Source: Pseudomonas sp. UBA4617
GTDB lineage: Bacteria > Pseudomonadota > Gammaproteobacteria > Pseudomonadales > Pseudomonadaceae
Length of the DNA: 64,000 nt
Reading direction: 5' to 3'
Assembly: GCF_002386445.1 (NCBI RefSeq)
Contig: NZ_DGIR01000056.1
Span: 12,986-76,985 of the forward strand
Below are positions 53,216 to 62,281 of the stretch, one piece after another. How positions within the stretch are numbered: position 1 is the first letter of the stretch; every line of letters starts with the position of its first letter. A program made the position numbers and the translations under genes. Below the pieces are notes generated by a model. That model was not told the origin of the DNA, did not search any database, and saw only the letters and a list, made by a program, of their open reading frames with translations.

Positions 53216-53458
53216 GAGAAGCCTGATTCCTTTTTCTGGTGAAACTTCGCAGCTCCATCAAGGGCCGAACGAAGCTCGCCGCCGCAGCGCATAAGGGTGC
53301 GACGACTTACGACAAATCAATGAGTTGTGCCATGGATCTGCGCAATGAAGGCCGCCGTGATGGACGGTCCTGGAAACTGCCGGATGTTATCACAAAGGCG
53401 GGGGCGGTGGGGAGATGTGGCAGGCGGCCGCGAAGCGCTTTGAATCCGGAAATTTTAC

Positions 53459-53564
53459 CGCCTGTGCCGGCCTCTTCGCGGGTAAGCCCGCTCCCACAGG
53501 TACGCTCAGGCCTTGTGCCATCCCTGTGGGAGCGGGTTTGACCGCGAAGAGGCCGGCACAGGCG
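53459..53564. repeat. Inverted pair of P. putida-type REP elements
   Basis: Element with core GCCGGCCTCTTCGCGGGTAA and flanks at 53459-53500, and its near-perfect reverse complement at 53523-53564, 22 bases apart. The core matches the abundant REP of P. putida as I recall it. It sits between gyrA and mtnA and ends 10 bases from the mtnA stop. Confidence 0.85.
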
Positions 53565-53573
53565 CTACGAATA

Positions 53574-54650
53574 TCAGTGAAGGCGCTTGCGGCACAGCAA
53601 CTGCGCCAGCTTGGCGGTATCCGGCCGCTCGACGATGCCTCGCTCGGTCACGATCACGTCGATCAGGTCCGCCGGGGTCACGTCGAACACCGGGTTGAAT
53701 ACCTCGACATCCGCTGCGACCCGGGTGCCGCCAATGTCCAGCAGCTCGTCGGCCGCGCGCTCTTCCAGGGGGATGTCTTCGCCCGTGGCCAGGTTGAAGT
53801 CGATGCTGGTGCTCGGCGCCACCACCATGAAGCGCACCCCGTGATGCATGGCGCTGACCGCCAGCTGGTAGGTGCCGATCTTGCCCGCCATGTCGCCATT
53901 GGCGGCCACGCAGTCAGCACCCACCACCACCCAGGTGATGCCCTTGGTCTTCATCAGATGAGCCAGCGCCGAGTCGGCGCACAGGGTCACCGGGATGCCT
54001 TCGTTGGCCAGCTCCCAGGCAGTCAGGCGCGAGCCCAGCAGCCAGGGACGGGTCTCGCCGGCATATACCCGCTCGACCATGCCCTCCAGGTAACCGGCAC
54101 GGATCACCCCCAGCGCGGTGCCGAAGCCGCCGCTGGCCAGAGCGCCGGCATTGCCGTAGGTAAGCAGGGCCTGGGCGTTGCCCTGGTGGCGGCGGATCAG
54201 CTCGATGCCATGCTGGGCCATGGTCAGGTTGGCTTCTCGGTCGCTTTCGTGGATGGCCAGTGCTTCAGCTTCCAGCGCCTCCAGCACATCTTCGTCCAGG
54301 CGCAGGCGCTGCAGGCGCTCGCGCATGCGGTTCAGCGCCCAGAACAGGTTGGCGGCGGTGGGGCGCGCCTCAGCCAGCAACAGGAAGTCCTCTTCCAGGT
54401 CCATTTCCCAGTCGCCGCCCTGGGCCAGGCGCTCTTCCACGGCCAACACCAGGCCGTAGGCCGCCGCGATGCCGATGGCCGAGGCGCCGCGAACGGCCAT
54501 GTCACGGATCGCTGTAGCCACCTGCGCGACATTGTCGCAGGCCAGCCAGCGCTCTTCCGACGGCAGCAGGCGCTGGTCGAGCAGGTGCAAGACGCCGCCC
54601 TGCCAGCGGATCGCGGTCACCTTCTCCGCCGCCAAAAGTCGCTCGCGCAT
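53574..54650 (-). CDS. mtnA: S-methyl-5-thioribose-1-phosphate isomerase
   Basis: Methionine salvage enzyme converting methylthioribose-1-phosphate to methylthioribulose-1-phosphate. ATG at 54650 with a GGGGAGA element gives 358 residues; the frame extends upstream but without a ribosome binding site. Motifs RGASAIGIAAAYGLVL, LTYGNAGALASGGFGTALGV, ETRPWLLGSRLTAWEL (catalytic-region residues) and VVGADCVAANGDMAGKIGTYQLA fit MtnA of the eIF2B-alpha-like family. It is divergent from ubiG. A TATAAT at 54687-54692 on the minus strand is a possible -10 box. Confidence 0.94.
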   Translation of the reverse strand: MRERLLAAEKVTAIRWQGGVLHLLDQRLLPSEERWLACDNVAQVATAIRDMAVRGASAIGIAAAYGLVLAVEERLAQGGDWEMDLEEDFLLLAEARPTAANLFWALNRMRERLQRLRLDEDVLEALEAEALAIHESDREANLTMAQHGIELIRRHQGNAQALLTYGNAGALASGGFGTALGVIRAGYLEGMVERVYAGETRPWLLGSRLTAWELANEGIPVTLCADSALAHLMKTKGITWVVVGADCVAANGDMAGKIGTYQLAVSAMHHGVRFMVVAPSTSIDFNLATGEDIPLEERAADELLDIGGTRVAADVEVFNPVFDVTPADLIDVIVTERGIVERPDTAKLAQLLCRKRLH

Positions 54651-54760
54651 CGCCTCTCCCCGTCGTTCGGATATCAAAAGCCGGCGATTATAGCGACCCT
54701 CGGGGCCGAGCGCTCGGGTATACTCCGGCGCAATTTTGCGAAGTTTCAGAGGACTGTTCA

Positions 54761-55459
54761 ATGAGCAACGTCGACCGCGCCGAAATTGCCAAGTTCGAAG
54801 CGCTGGCCCACCGTTGGTGGGACCGCGAAAGCGAGTTCAAGCCGCTGCATGAAATCAACCCGCTGCGCGTCAACTGGATCGACGAGCGCGCCAGCCTGGC
54901 TGGCAAGAAAGTGCTGGACGTGGGTTGCGGCGGCGGCATCCTCAGCGAGGCCATGGCCCTGCGCGGCGCCACGGTCACCGGCATCGACATGGGCGAGGCG
55001 CCGCTGGCGGTGGCCCAGCTGCACCAGCTGGAGTCGGGTGTGCAGGTGGAATACCGGCAGATCACCGCCGAAGCGCTGGCCGAGGAAATGCCCGAGCAAT
55101 TCGATGTGGTCACCTGCCTGGAAATGCTCGAGCACGTGCCTGATCCGTCCTCGGTCATCCGCGCCTGCCATCGCATGGTCAAGCCTGGCGGCCAGGTATT
55201 CTTCTCCACCATCAACCGCAACCCCAAGGCCTATTTGCTGGCGATCGTCGGCGCAGAGTACATTCTGAAGATGCTGCCGCGCGGCACCCACGACTTCAAG
55301 AAGTTCATCCGCCCCTCCGAGCTGGGCGCCTGGAGCCGCGTTGCCGGGCTGCAGGTCAAGGACATCATCGGCCTGACCTACAACCCGCTGACCAAGCACT
55401 ACAAGCTCAGCAGCGACGTGGACGTCAACTACATGATCCAGACCCTGCGCGAGGAATGA
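54761..55459 (+). CDS. ubiG: Bifunctional 3-demethylubiquinol 3-O-methyltransferase / 2-polyprenyl-6-hydroxyphenol methylase
   Basis: SAM-dependent O-methyltransferase acting twice in ubiquinone synthesis. 232 residues with FEALAHRWWDRESEFKPLHE, LDVGCGGGILSEAMALRGA (SAM motif I), GIDMGEAPLAVAQ, and VTCLEMLEHVPDP. The start has an AGAGGA element. Four-base overlap with mupP (ATGA) shows coupled translation. Confidence 0.97.
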   Translation: MSNVDRAEIAKFEALAHRWWDRESEFKPLHEINPLRVNWIDERASLAGKKVLDVGCGGGILSEAMALRGATVTGIDMGEAPLAVAQLHQLESGVQVEYRQITAEALAEEMPEQFDVVTCLEMLEHVPDPSSVIRACHRMVKPGGQVFFSTINRNPKAYLLAIVGAEYILKMLPRGTHDFKKFIRPSELGAWSRVAGLQVKDIIGLTYNPLTKHYKLSSDVDVNYMIQTLREE

Positions 55460-56133
55460 GGATGCGTTTGCAAGCGGTTCTCTTCGACATGGACGGCACC
55501 TTGCTCGACACGGCGCCGGACTTCATCGCCATCTGCCAGGCCATGCTCGCCGAGCGCGGCCTGCCGGCCATCGACGACCAGCGCATCCGTGGCGTGATTT
55601 CCGGTGGCGCCCGCGCCATGGTTGCCGCCACGTTCGCCATCAGCCCCGAGGCCGAAGGCTTCGAGGCGCTGCGCCTGGAGTTTCTCGAGCGTTACCAACG
55701 CAACTGCGCGGTACACAGCAAGCTGTTCGACGGCATGGCCGAGCTGCTGGCCGATATCGAGAAAGGCAACCTGCTGTGGGGGGTGGTCACCAACAAGCCG
55801 GTGCGCTTCGCCGAGCCGATCATGCAGCAGCTGGGCCTGGCCGAGCGTTCGGCACTGCTGATCTGCCCGGACCATGTGAAAAACAGCAAGCCCGACCCGG
55901 AGCCGCTGATCCTGGCCTGCAAAACCCTGAACCTGGACCCGGCCAGCGTCCTGTTCGTCGGCGACGACCTGCGCGACATCGAGTCCGGCCGCGATGCGGG
56001 CACCCGTACGGCGGCGGTGCGCTACGGCTATATTCACCCAGAGGACAACCCCAACAACTGGGGCGCCGACGTGGTGGTGGACCACCCGCTGGAGCTGCGC
56101 AAAGTGATCGACAGCGCGCTGTGCGGCTGCTGA
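55456..56133 (+). CDS. mupP: N-acetylmuramic acid 6-phosphate phosphatase
   Basis: HAD-superfamily phosphatase, 225 residues (223 if the next ATG at 55462 is used). Motif I is VLFDMDGTLLDTAPD, motif II WGVVTNKP, motif III KPDPEPLIL and motif IV FVGDDLRDIESGRDAG. Location directly after ubiG is the conserved pseudomonad position of MupP (I recall PP_1764), which dephosphorylates MurNAc-6-phosphate in peptidoglycan recycling. Older annotations call it phosphoglycolate phosphatase (gph), which remains a formal alternative by fold. Confidence 0.9.
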   Translation: MRMRLQAVLFDMDGTLLDTAPDFIAICQAMLAERGLPAIDDQRIRGVISGGARAMVAATFAISPEAEGFEALRLEFLERYQRNCAVHSKLFDGMAELLADIEKGNLLWGVVTNKPVRFAEPIMQQLGLAERSALLICPDHVKNSKPDPEPLILACKTLNLDPASVLFVGDDLRDIESGRDAGTRTAAVRYGYIHPEDNPNNWGADVVVDHPLELRKVIDSALCGC

Positions 56134-56203
56134 ACCCCGACTGATGCGCCGGGCGCCGCCCCTTTGGGAGCAGGTCGCCCGCACGAACCCGAAGGACAGG
56201 ACA

Positions 56204-56944
56204 ATGTTCGACTACACCGCCCGCCCCGACCTGCTGCAAGGCCGGGTGATCCTGGTTACCGGTGCCGGCCGCGGCATCGGCGCCGCCGCCGCCAAGGCCT
56301 ACGCCGCACTGGGCGCTACCGTGCTGTTGCTGGGCAAGACCGAGGCCAACCTCAACGAGGTCTACGACCAGATCGAAGCTGCCGGCCACCCGCAACCGGT
56401 GGTCATCCCGTTCAACCTGGAAACCGCCCTGCCCCACCAGTACGACGAACTGGCGGTGATGATCGAGGAGCAGTTCGGCCGCCTCGACGGCCTGCTCAAC
56501 AACGCATCGATCATCGGCCCGCGGACGCCGCTGGAGCAGTTGTCGGGTGACAATTTCATGCGCGTAATGCACATCAACGTCAACGCCACGTTCATGCTTA
56601 CCAGCACCCTGCTGCCGCTGCTCAAGCTGTCGGAAGACGCTTCGGTGGTATTCACCAGCAGCAGCGTCGGGCGCAAGGGCCGGGCCTACTGGGGCGCTTA
56701 TGGCGTGTCGAAATTCGCCACCGAGGGCCTGATGCAGACGCTGGCCGACGAACTGGACGGCGTGGCGCCAGTGCGTTCGAACAGCATCAACCCGGGCGCC
56801 ACGCGCACAGCGATGCGCGCCCAGGCGTACCCCAGCGAGAACCCGCAGAACAACCCACTGCCGGAAGCCATCATGCCGCTGTACCTGTACCTGATGGGGC
56901 CGGACAGCAAAGGGGTTAACGGGCAGGCGTTCGACGCCCAGTAG
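56204..56944 (+). CDS. yciK: YciK-type short-chain dehydrogenase
   Basis: 246 residues from the ATG at 56204, preceded by AAGGA; the open frame upstream is not conserved-looking. It has the classical SDR features VILVTGAGRGIGAAAAKAYA (TGxxxGxG), LNNASIIGP, VVFTSSSVG and YGVSKFATEGL (YxxxK). YciK is a widely conserved but poorly characterised oxidoreductase, and the substrate is unknown. It follows mupP and ends before a REP pair. Confidence 0.9.
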   Translation: MFDYTARPDLLQGRVILVTGAGRGIGAAAAKAYAALGATVLLLGKTEANLNEVYDQIEAAGHPQPVVIPFNLETALPHQYDELAVMIEEQFGRLDGLLNNASIIGPRTPLEQLSGDNFMRVMHINVNATFMLTSTLLPLLKLSEDASVVFTSSSVGRKGRAYWGAYGVSKFATEGLMQTLADELDGVAPVRSNSINPGATRTAMRAQAYPSENPQNNPLPEAIMPLYLYLMGPDSKGVNGQAFDAQ

Positions 56945-56970
56945 GGCTCGGGATTGCCGGGCTGCCTTGC

Positions 56971-57038
56971 AGCCATCGCGACACAAGGCCGGTCCTGCAG
57001 GGTTCGCCCCCTGCAGGACCGGCCTTGCCGCAATGGCT
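56971..57038. repeat. Inverted pair of REP-like elements
   Basis: Two imperfect inverted copies around GACACAAGGCCGGTCCTGCAGG with an eight-base loop form a long hairpin between yciK and undA. It may act as a bidirectional terminator. Confidence 0.75.
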
Positions 57039-57057
57039 GCGCAGCGGCCTTCGGGCC

Positions 57058-57843
57058 TTACCCCGCGACCAACGCCGGGCGCATGCGCCCCTGCTGGCGA
57101 CCTTCCAGCTGCATGCAGCGCTCCAGGAACAGGTACATGCAGTCATAGCTCTTGCATATCGCCCTGCGCAACTCGGTGCGCAGCCCCAGGGTCGGGTTCT
57201 CGCCGGCCAGGGTACAGATGATCTCCAGCGCCTCCCACGGGTGCGCGTCGTCATACTGGGCATGCATCTTCAGCCACTTCATCGCCCGCTTGCGCTCATC
57301 CTCCGCAAAGCCCAACGCATAGGTGTCGGTCGAACACACCACCGCCGACCACTCTCCGGTCGCGCCTTCGATCGCGTAGTTGGTCGCCGCCATGGAGATC
57401 GCCAGGTTTTCGGTGAAACACACGCGCCAGCACCAGTCGTTCAGGCCATTCAGCTCGGGCGGTACGTTCTGTGCCTGCAATTCATGCAAGTGCACGCCAT
57501 GCGCCTGGGCCCAGCTTACCCAATAGTCGGCATGGTTGAGTTCGACGCGGATATTGCGCATCAACCAGCGCCGCGCCATATCCTCACCCTGATGCCGGCC
57601 ATAGCGGGTCTTGGTCAGGTTGTGCGCCATGTACAGCGAAAACTGCTCCACCACCGGCCAACCACCGATCAGGTACTGACGAATGGTCGATTGCTTCAGC
57701 TGACCATCACGCAACCGCGCGTAGAACTCGTGTTCCACGACCCGGCGCTTGCTTTCGCGGCAATCCTCAATCAGTTGCTGGGCCCATTGAGGGTAGCTGG
57801 CAGGGTCCATCAGAGGGCCGATACGAACGAATGCATCAATCAC
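57058..57843 (-). CDS. undA: 1-undecene-forming non-haem iron oxidase/decarboxylase
   Basis: TenA/haem-oxygenase-like helical protein. AAGGAG followed six bases later by GTG at 57843 marks the start and gives 261 residues; a GTG at 57870 is in frame but has no such site. In this numbering E101 and H104 (RVELNH), E159 (YAIEG) and H194 (LKMH) fall exactly on residues I recall as iron ligands in UndA, which converts medium-chain fatty acids (C10-C14, typically dodecanoate) to terminal alkenes. Many databases call it a TenA-family regulator. Neither thiamin genes nor a riboswitch lie nearby. It is 30 bases after rbdA on the same strand. Assignment is strong but made from memory of the ligand positions. 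Confidence 0.78.
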   Translation of the reverse strand: MIDAFVRIGPLMDPASYPQWAQQLIEDCRESKRRVVEHEFYARLRDGQLKQSTIRQYLIGGWPVVEQFSLYMAHNLTKTRYGRHQGEDMARRWLMRNIRVELNHADYWVSWAQAHGVHLHELQAQNVPPELNGLNDWCWRVCFTENLAISMAATNYAIEGATGEWSAVVCSTDTYALGFAEDERKRAMKWLKMHAQYDDAHPWEALEIICTLAGENPTLGLRTELRRAICKSYDCMYLFLERCMQLEGRQQGRMRPALVAG

Positions 57844-57873
57844 TTTGAGCTCCTTGATCCTTGCGATCACTAG

Positions 57874-60330
57874 CTAACGAAACGTGCCAGGTGCCCGCTG
57901 CAACAGAGGCCGGGTGGCGATCCGTTGGCGCTGCAGACTGTCACAGGTGAACACCTGGGGGCGTTCAATCAGGTAGCCCTGGGCGTAATCAACGCCAATC
58001 TCCTGCAAGGCCTGCTCGATCAAGGGTGTTTCGACGAACTCGGCAATGGTACGCTTGCCCATTACATGACCGATGTGATTGATGACCTCGACCATTGCCC
58101 GGTTGACCGGGTCGTCGAGCATGTCCTTGACGAAACTCCCGTCGATCTTCAGGTAATCCACGGGCAAATGCTTGAGGTAGGCGAACGATGACATGCCAGC
58201 GCAGAAGTCATCGAGCGAGAAGCGACAGCCCAGCCCCTTCAATTCGTTGATGAAGCGGATGGCACTGCCGAGGTTGGCAATCGCACTGGTTTCGGTGATT
58301 TCGAAGCAGATCATCCGCGGCGGGATGGCATATTCGACGAACAGCCGCTGCAGGTATTCGAGGAATTTGTCGTCGCCGATGCTCGACCCCGACAAGTTGA
58401 TCGCACAGATCGACAGCGGCCCTTCCCGCTCCTGGTCCAGGCACTGGCGGATGACCAGGAACACATTGCGCACTACCCAACGATCCAGCGCAGTCATCAG
58501 GCCATAGCGTTCGGCCGCCGGGATGAAGCTGTTGGGCAGGATGGTGCGACCGCTTTCGTCGTGCAGGCGCAACAGGATTTCGATGTGGCCCGGCCCTTCG
58601 AAGCTTTTCAGCGGGGCGATTTCCTGGGCGTACAGGCAGAAGCGGTTTTCTTCCAGCGCCACATGCAAACGCTGGATCCAGGCCATTTCGCCAAAGCGCA
58701 TGGACAGCTCGCTGTCGTCGGCATGGTACACCTGCACCCGGTTGCGGCCCTTCTCCTTGGCCATGTAGCAGGCCATGTCGGCCGCGCGCAGCGAGGCCTC
58801 CAGAGTACCGGGGGCCTGGGCCATGTGCACCAGGCCGATGCTGACGGTGGTGACGAACGGCCGGCCCTTCCAGACGAAGTGCAGGCTCTGCACCAACTGG
58901 CGCAACTGCTCGGCAATCCGTTCAGCCTGGTCGGGCGGGCAACTTTCCAGCAGCACGCCGAATTCGTCACCGCCCAGGCGGGCCAGGGTGTCGCCTTCAC
59001 GCAAACCAGACTGCAGCACGGCACAGATGTGCCGCAGCAATTCATCGCCAGCGGCATGCCCACAGGTGTCGTTGACCAGTTTGAACTGGTCGAGGTCGAG
59101 GAACATCAGCGAATGCCGCCCGGCCTGGCGCGCCAGATCATTGAGCGCCTGCTCCAGACGGTATTCGAACTCGCGACGGTTGGCCAGCCCGGTCAGGGCG
59201 TCGTGGGTGGCCTGCCAGGACAGGTTGGCGATGTACTGGCGTTCCTGGGTCATGTCATGCAGCACCAGCACGATGCCGCTGACCTGGCCGTCATTGACGA
59301 TGGGCGAACCGACCAGGTTGATCGACACGGTACTGCCGTCGAGGCGCTGGATCAGCCGGGCATGCTCGGCGCCGCCCTTGAGGCTGCCGCTGAGTACCTG
59401 CTCGACCAGGCTGCGGCCATCCTCTGCGGCCTGCTCGTCCACCAAACTGAACAATGCCGACAACGGCAGGCCCTGGGCCTGGGCCGCCTGCCAGTGGGTC
59501 AGTTGTTCGGCGGCAGGGTTCATGTAGCCGATACTGCCTTCCACATCAGCGGTGATCACTGCGTCGCCGATGGCCTGCAAGGTAATTTGCGCGCGCTCTT
59601 TTTCTACCTGCAGGGCACTGGCAAAGGCCTCGCGCTGGGCCAGCAGCTTGCTGGAGCGGCGCCAGGCAATGGCAATCAGAAACAGTGCGGTCACCAGGTT
59701 GGTGATCAGCAGCACCCGCAACACCATGCGCGAGCCTTCGCCCAGGGCATCGCTGAATGCCTTGGCAGCCGGGGTCACGCCCTCGTTGATGGTGACGATG
59801 CGCGCCTTCCATTCGCTGACCGTACGCGCGTCTACCGGGCCAGCGGCAAACCCGCTGCGCATTTCGACGGCAAGCAGGTCCAGCCTGGCCAGGTAGTCGT
59901 CGCCGATATTCCAATAGTCAACCGCCGTCTGCATGTAGCTGAGGTTGCGAAAGTTGCGATAGAACCAGATGATCCGCTCGACATCGTCGGGATGGTTGCC
60001 GCCTTGCAGCACGGCCTGGCGCGCGGCGTCCAGGTCGGGAACGGGCTGGTCGAGCAGCTCGCGCACGCGCTGGTCGCCCTGGGGTACGGTGATCGCCTGG
60101 CGATAGCGCTGGTAGGTACTGTCGTCGCGGGTCTCAGCGTACAGGTCGAGGTAATAGATGGCGTCTTTCTGCGCCTTGGACCACAGGCTTTCACCCGCGA
60201 CATAGGCGCGCACGGCCGATAGCGCATAGAAACTGACGCTGCCCAGGGCCACCTGGAAGACCACAACGGCGATGAAGGGCCAGGTGATGCCGAGCAGCTT
60301 TGGCGCTTCTAGAGTGCGATGTCCCTTCAT
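57874..60330 (-). CDS. rbdA: PAS-GGDEF-EAL cyclic di-GMP regulator, RbdA-like
   Basis: 818 residues, the length I recall for P. aeruginosa RbdA (PA0861), which disperses biofilms by lowering c-di-GMP. Two membrane helices (about 12-38 and 203-225) enclose a periplasmic sensor. Then come PAS (about 245-370), GGDEF (about 380-545) and EAL (about 560-810) domains. The GGDEF site is intact (LARLGGDEFGVL) and an RxxD inhibitory site lies five residues before it. EAL signature appears as EIL (HIEILLRL), with LDDFCAGMSSF, LKIDGSFVKDML and EFVE following, so a hydrolase is plausible. Next to an ABC exporter, as in P. aeruginosa (PA0860). Confidence 0.85.
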   Translation of the reverse strand: MKGHRTLEAPKLLGITWPFIAVVVFQVALGSVSFYALSAVRAYVAGESLWSKAQKDAIYYLDLYAETRDDSTYQRYRQAITVPQGDQRVRELLDQPVPDLDAARQAVLQGGNHPDDVERIIWFYRNFRNLSYMQTAVDYWNIGDDYLARLDLLAVEMRSGFAAGPVDARTVSEWKARIVTINEGVTPAAKAFSDALGEGSRMVLRVLLITNLVTALFLIAIAWRRSSKLLAQREAFASALQVEKERAQITLQAIGDAVITADVEGSIGYMNPAAEQLTHWQAAQAQGLPLSALFSLVDEQAAEDGRSLVEQVLSGSLKGGAEHARLIQRLDGSTVSINLVGSPIVNDGQVSGIVLVLHDMTQERQYIANLSWQATHDALTGLANRREFEYRLEQALNDLARQAGRHSLMFLDLDQFKLVNDTCGHAAGDELLRHICAVLQSGLREGDTLARLGGDEFGVLLESCPPDQAERIAEQLRQLVQSLHFVWKGRPFVTTVSIGLVHMAQAPGTLEASLRAADMACYMAKEKGRNRVQVYHADDSELSMRFGEMAWIQRLHVALEENRFCLYAQEIAPLKSFEGPGHIEILLRLHDESGRTILPNSFIPAAERYGLMTALDRWVVRNVFLVIRQCLDQEREGPLSICAINLSGSSIGDDKFLEYLQRLFVEYAIPPRMICFEITETSAIANLGSAIRFINELKGLGCRFSLDDFCAGMSSFAYLKHLPVDYLKIDGSFVKDMLDDPVNRAMVEVINHIGHVMGKRTIAEFVETPLIEQALQEIGVDYAQGYLIERPQVFTCDSLQRQRIATRPLLQRAPGTFR

Positions 60331-60448
60331 GGAGTCCCTGTCACAGAGCAGATAAGGCGCAGATCAACCCAGACAAGCACAGCGTAGGCCATATGCCATC
60401 GCTGTGGTGGGGTTTTTCATGACAGAAGATCGACGAATTTGTATAAGT

Positions 60449-62281
60449 TCAACTTTGTTGCAGGTGCCCATAAAGCTTGGCATACAACCCACCTTCTGCA
60501 ATCAGCTGCTGGTGGTCTCCATCCTCTGCCACGTGCCCGCCATCGAACACCAGCACCCGGTCGGCCTGCTTCACTGCCGACAGGCGGTGGGCGATGATCA
60601 AGGTGGTGCGGCCGCTGAGAAAACGCGCCAGGGCCTGGTGCAGGTTGTACTCGGTGGCGGCATCCAGGGCCGAGGTCGCTTCGTCGAGGATCACCACCTT
60701 GGGCTCGGCCAGCACCATGCGGGCAATCGCCAGGCGCTGACGCTGGCCACCGGACAAACGCACGCCGGAGCGCCCCACCACGCTGTCCAGGCCCTGCGGC
60801 AAGGCGGCGATAGTGGCATCCAACTGGGCGATGTGCAGCGCCTGCCAGCACGCCTCGTCACTGCAATCGCGGCCCATGGTCAGGTTGGCGCGCACGCTGT
60901 CGTTGAACAACGACGGGTGCTGCAACACCACCGCAACGTTTTCGCGCAGGGTTTCAAGGCCGATTTCCTGCAAGCTGGCACCGCCGAAGCGGATGGTGCC
61001 GGCCTGGGCGCTATAAAGGCCCAGCAACAGTTGCACCAGGGTGCTCTTGCCACCGCCACTGGCGCCGACAATCGCTACCTTCTCGCCCGCAGCAATGGAC
61101 AGGTCGAGGTGCTCGAGGACCGGCTCTTCGGCATAGGCAAAGCGCAGGTCACGCACTTCGATGCCGACCGTCTGGCGGCCGGCGAACGGGTCGCTGGCGG
61201 CCGCGTACTGCGGCTCGTCGGCACGCGCCAGCAGCTCGTTGAGACGGCTGAGCGCAGCGCCGGCGGCATAGTAGGCATATTGCAGGTTGAGCAGTTGCTC
61301 TACCGGGCCGATCATGAACCACAGGTAGCTGAACACCGCCAGCATCTGGCCGATCGAGAGGTCGGAGAACAGCACGGTGAGCATCGCTGCGGCGCGAAAG
61401 ATATCGATACCGAACTGGAACAGCAGGCCACTGGCGCGGCTACTGGCGTCGCTTTTCCATTGCGAGTCAACGGCATAGTCGCGCACTTCGCGGGCGCGCA
61501 GGCCGAGGCGCCCGAGGAAATAGCCCTGGCGGTTGCCGGCACGGATTTCCTGGATGGCATCGAGGGTTTCCGCCAGCGCCTGGGTGAACCGTGCGGTACT
61601 GTCGTTCTCGAGCTTTTTCAGGTGCTTGACGCGTTTGCCCAATTGCACGGTGAAATAGATGACCAGTGGGTTGAACAGCAGGATCAGCAAGGCCAGCTGC
61701 CAGTGCATCCAGATCAGGATGGCCGCGGTGCCGGTCAGGGTCAGCATGGCCACCAGGAAGCGGCTGAGGGTTTCGCCGACGAACTTGTCGAGGGTGTCCA
61801 GGTCGGTGACCAGGTGGGTGGTCACCGTGCCGCTGCCGAGGCTTTCGTACTCTTTCAGCGATATGCGCTTCAGCCGCTCGATAAGGCGAACGCGCAGGCG
61901 GTAGACGATGTCCTTGGCCAAGCCGGCAAACAACCTGGCCTGGGTCACGTTGAACGCCAGGGCGGCAAGGCGCAGGCACAGGGTCAGCAACAACATCAGG
62001 CCAATGTAGCCGGCTGCCACCTGCCAGCTGGACGGCAGCAGGTGGTTCATCCACTTCAGCGCGGCATCGCCCTGGCCCAGCAGCACTTCGTCCACCAGCA
62101 GCGGCAGCAGCAACGGGATGGGCACGCTGCAGCAGGCTGCCAGCACGGCGATGAGGTTGGCGGACCAGAGGTTCTTCTTGTGATGCAGGGCCAGGCGGCG
62201 GATTTCCGCCCAGCTCAGCCTGTCAGCCGCAGTGCTGGGCTTGCCCGGCACCGGGTCGGGTGAGCCGGGCAGATCAAGCAC
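60449..62281 (-). CDS. ABC exporter, membrane and ATPase domains fused
   Basis: 610 residues; six transmembrane helices to about 340 then an ABC domain with Walker A GASGGGKSTLVQLLLG, Q-loop, signature RLSGGQRQRLAIARM and Walker B KVVILDEATSALD. It resembles MsbA-type half-transporters; it is the counterpart of P. aeruginosa PA0860 beside rbdA. GTG start at 62279-62281 overlaps the DsbA-family gene by eight bases. Substrate unknown; lipid, peptide or drug export are all possible. Confidence 0.9.
   Translation of the reverse strand: MLDLPGSPDPVPGKPSTAADRLSWAEIRRLALHHKKNLWSANLIAVLAACCSVPIPLLLPLLVDEVLLGQGDAALKWMNHLLPSSWQVAAGYIGLMLLLTLCLRLAALAFNVTQARLFAGLAKDIVYRLRVRLIERLKRISLKEYESLGSGTVTTHLVTDLDTLDKFVGETLSRFLVAMLTLTGTAAILIWMHWQLALLILLFNPLVIYFTVQLGKRVKHLKKLENDSTARFTQALAETLDAIQEIRAGNRQGYFLGRLGLRAREVRDYAVDSQWKSDASSRASGLLFQFGIDIFRAAAMLTVLFSDLSIGQMLAVFSYLWFMIGPVEQLLNLQYAYYAAGAALSRLNELLARADEPQYAAASDPFAGRQTVGIEVRDLRFAYAEEPVLEHLDLSIAAGEKVAIVGASGGGKSTLVQLLLGLYSAQAGTIRFGGASLQEIGLETLRENVAVVLQHPSLFNDSVRANLTMGRDCSDEACWQALHIAQLDATIAALPQGLDSVVGRSGVRLSGGQRQRLAIARMVLAEPKVVILDEATSALDAATEYNLHQALARFLSGRTTLIIAHRLSAVKQADRVLVFDGGHVAEDGDHQQLIAEGGLYAKLYGHLQQS

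Noticed and set aside
50420..53242. Plus-strand open frame of 940 codons opposite gyrA
   Set aside because: Antisense shadow of gyrA with no recognisable domain.
54687..54724. Promoters in the mtnA/ubiG gap (TATAAT on minus, TATACT on plus)
   Set aside because: The -10-like hexamers are good but no matching -35 sequence at 16-18 bases was found, so they are mentioned only as possibilities.
58561..62263. Two plus-strand open frames opposite rbdA and the ABC exporter
   Set aside because: Shadows of well-supported genes, rich in Gln/His/Arg as expected of reversed GC-rich coding sequence.
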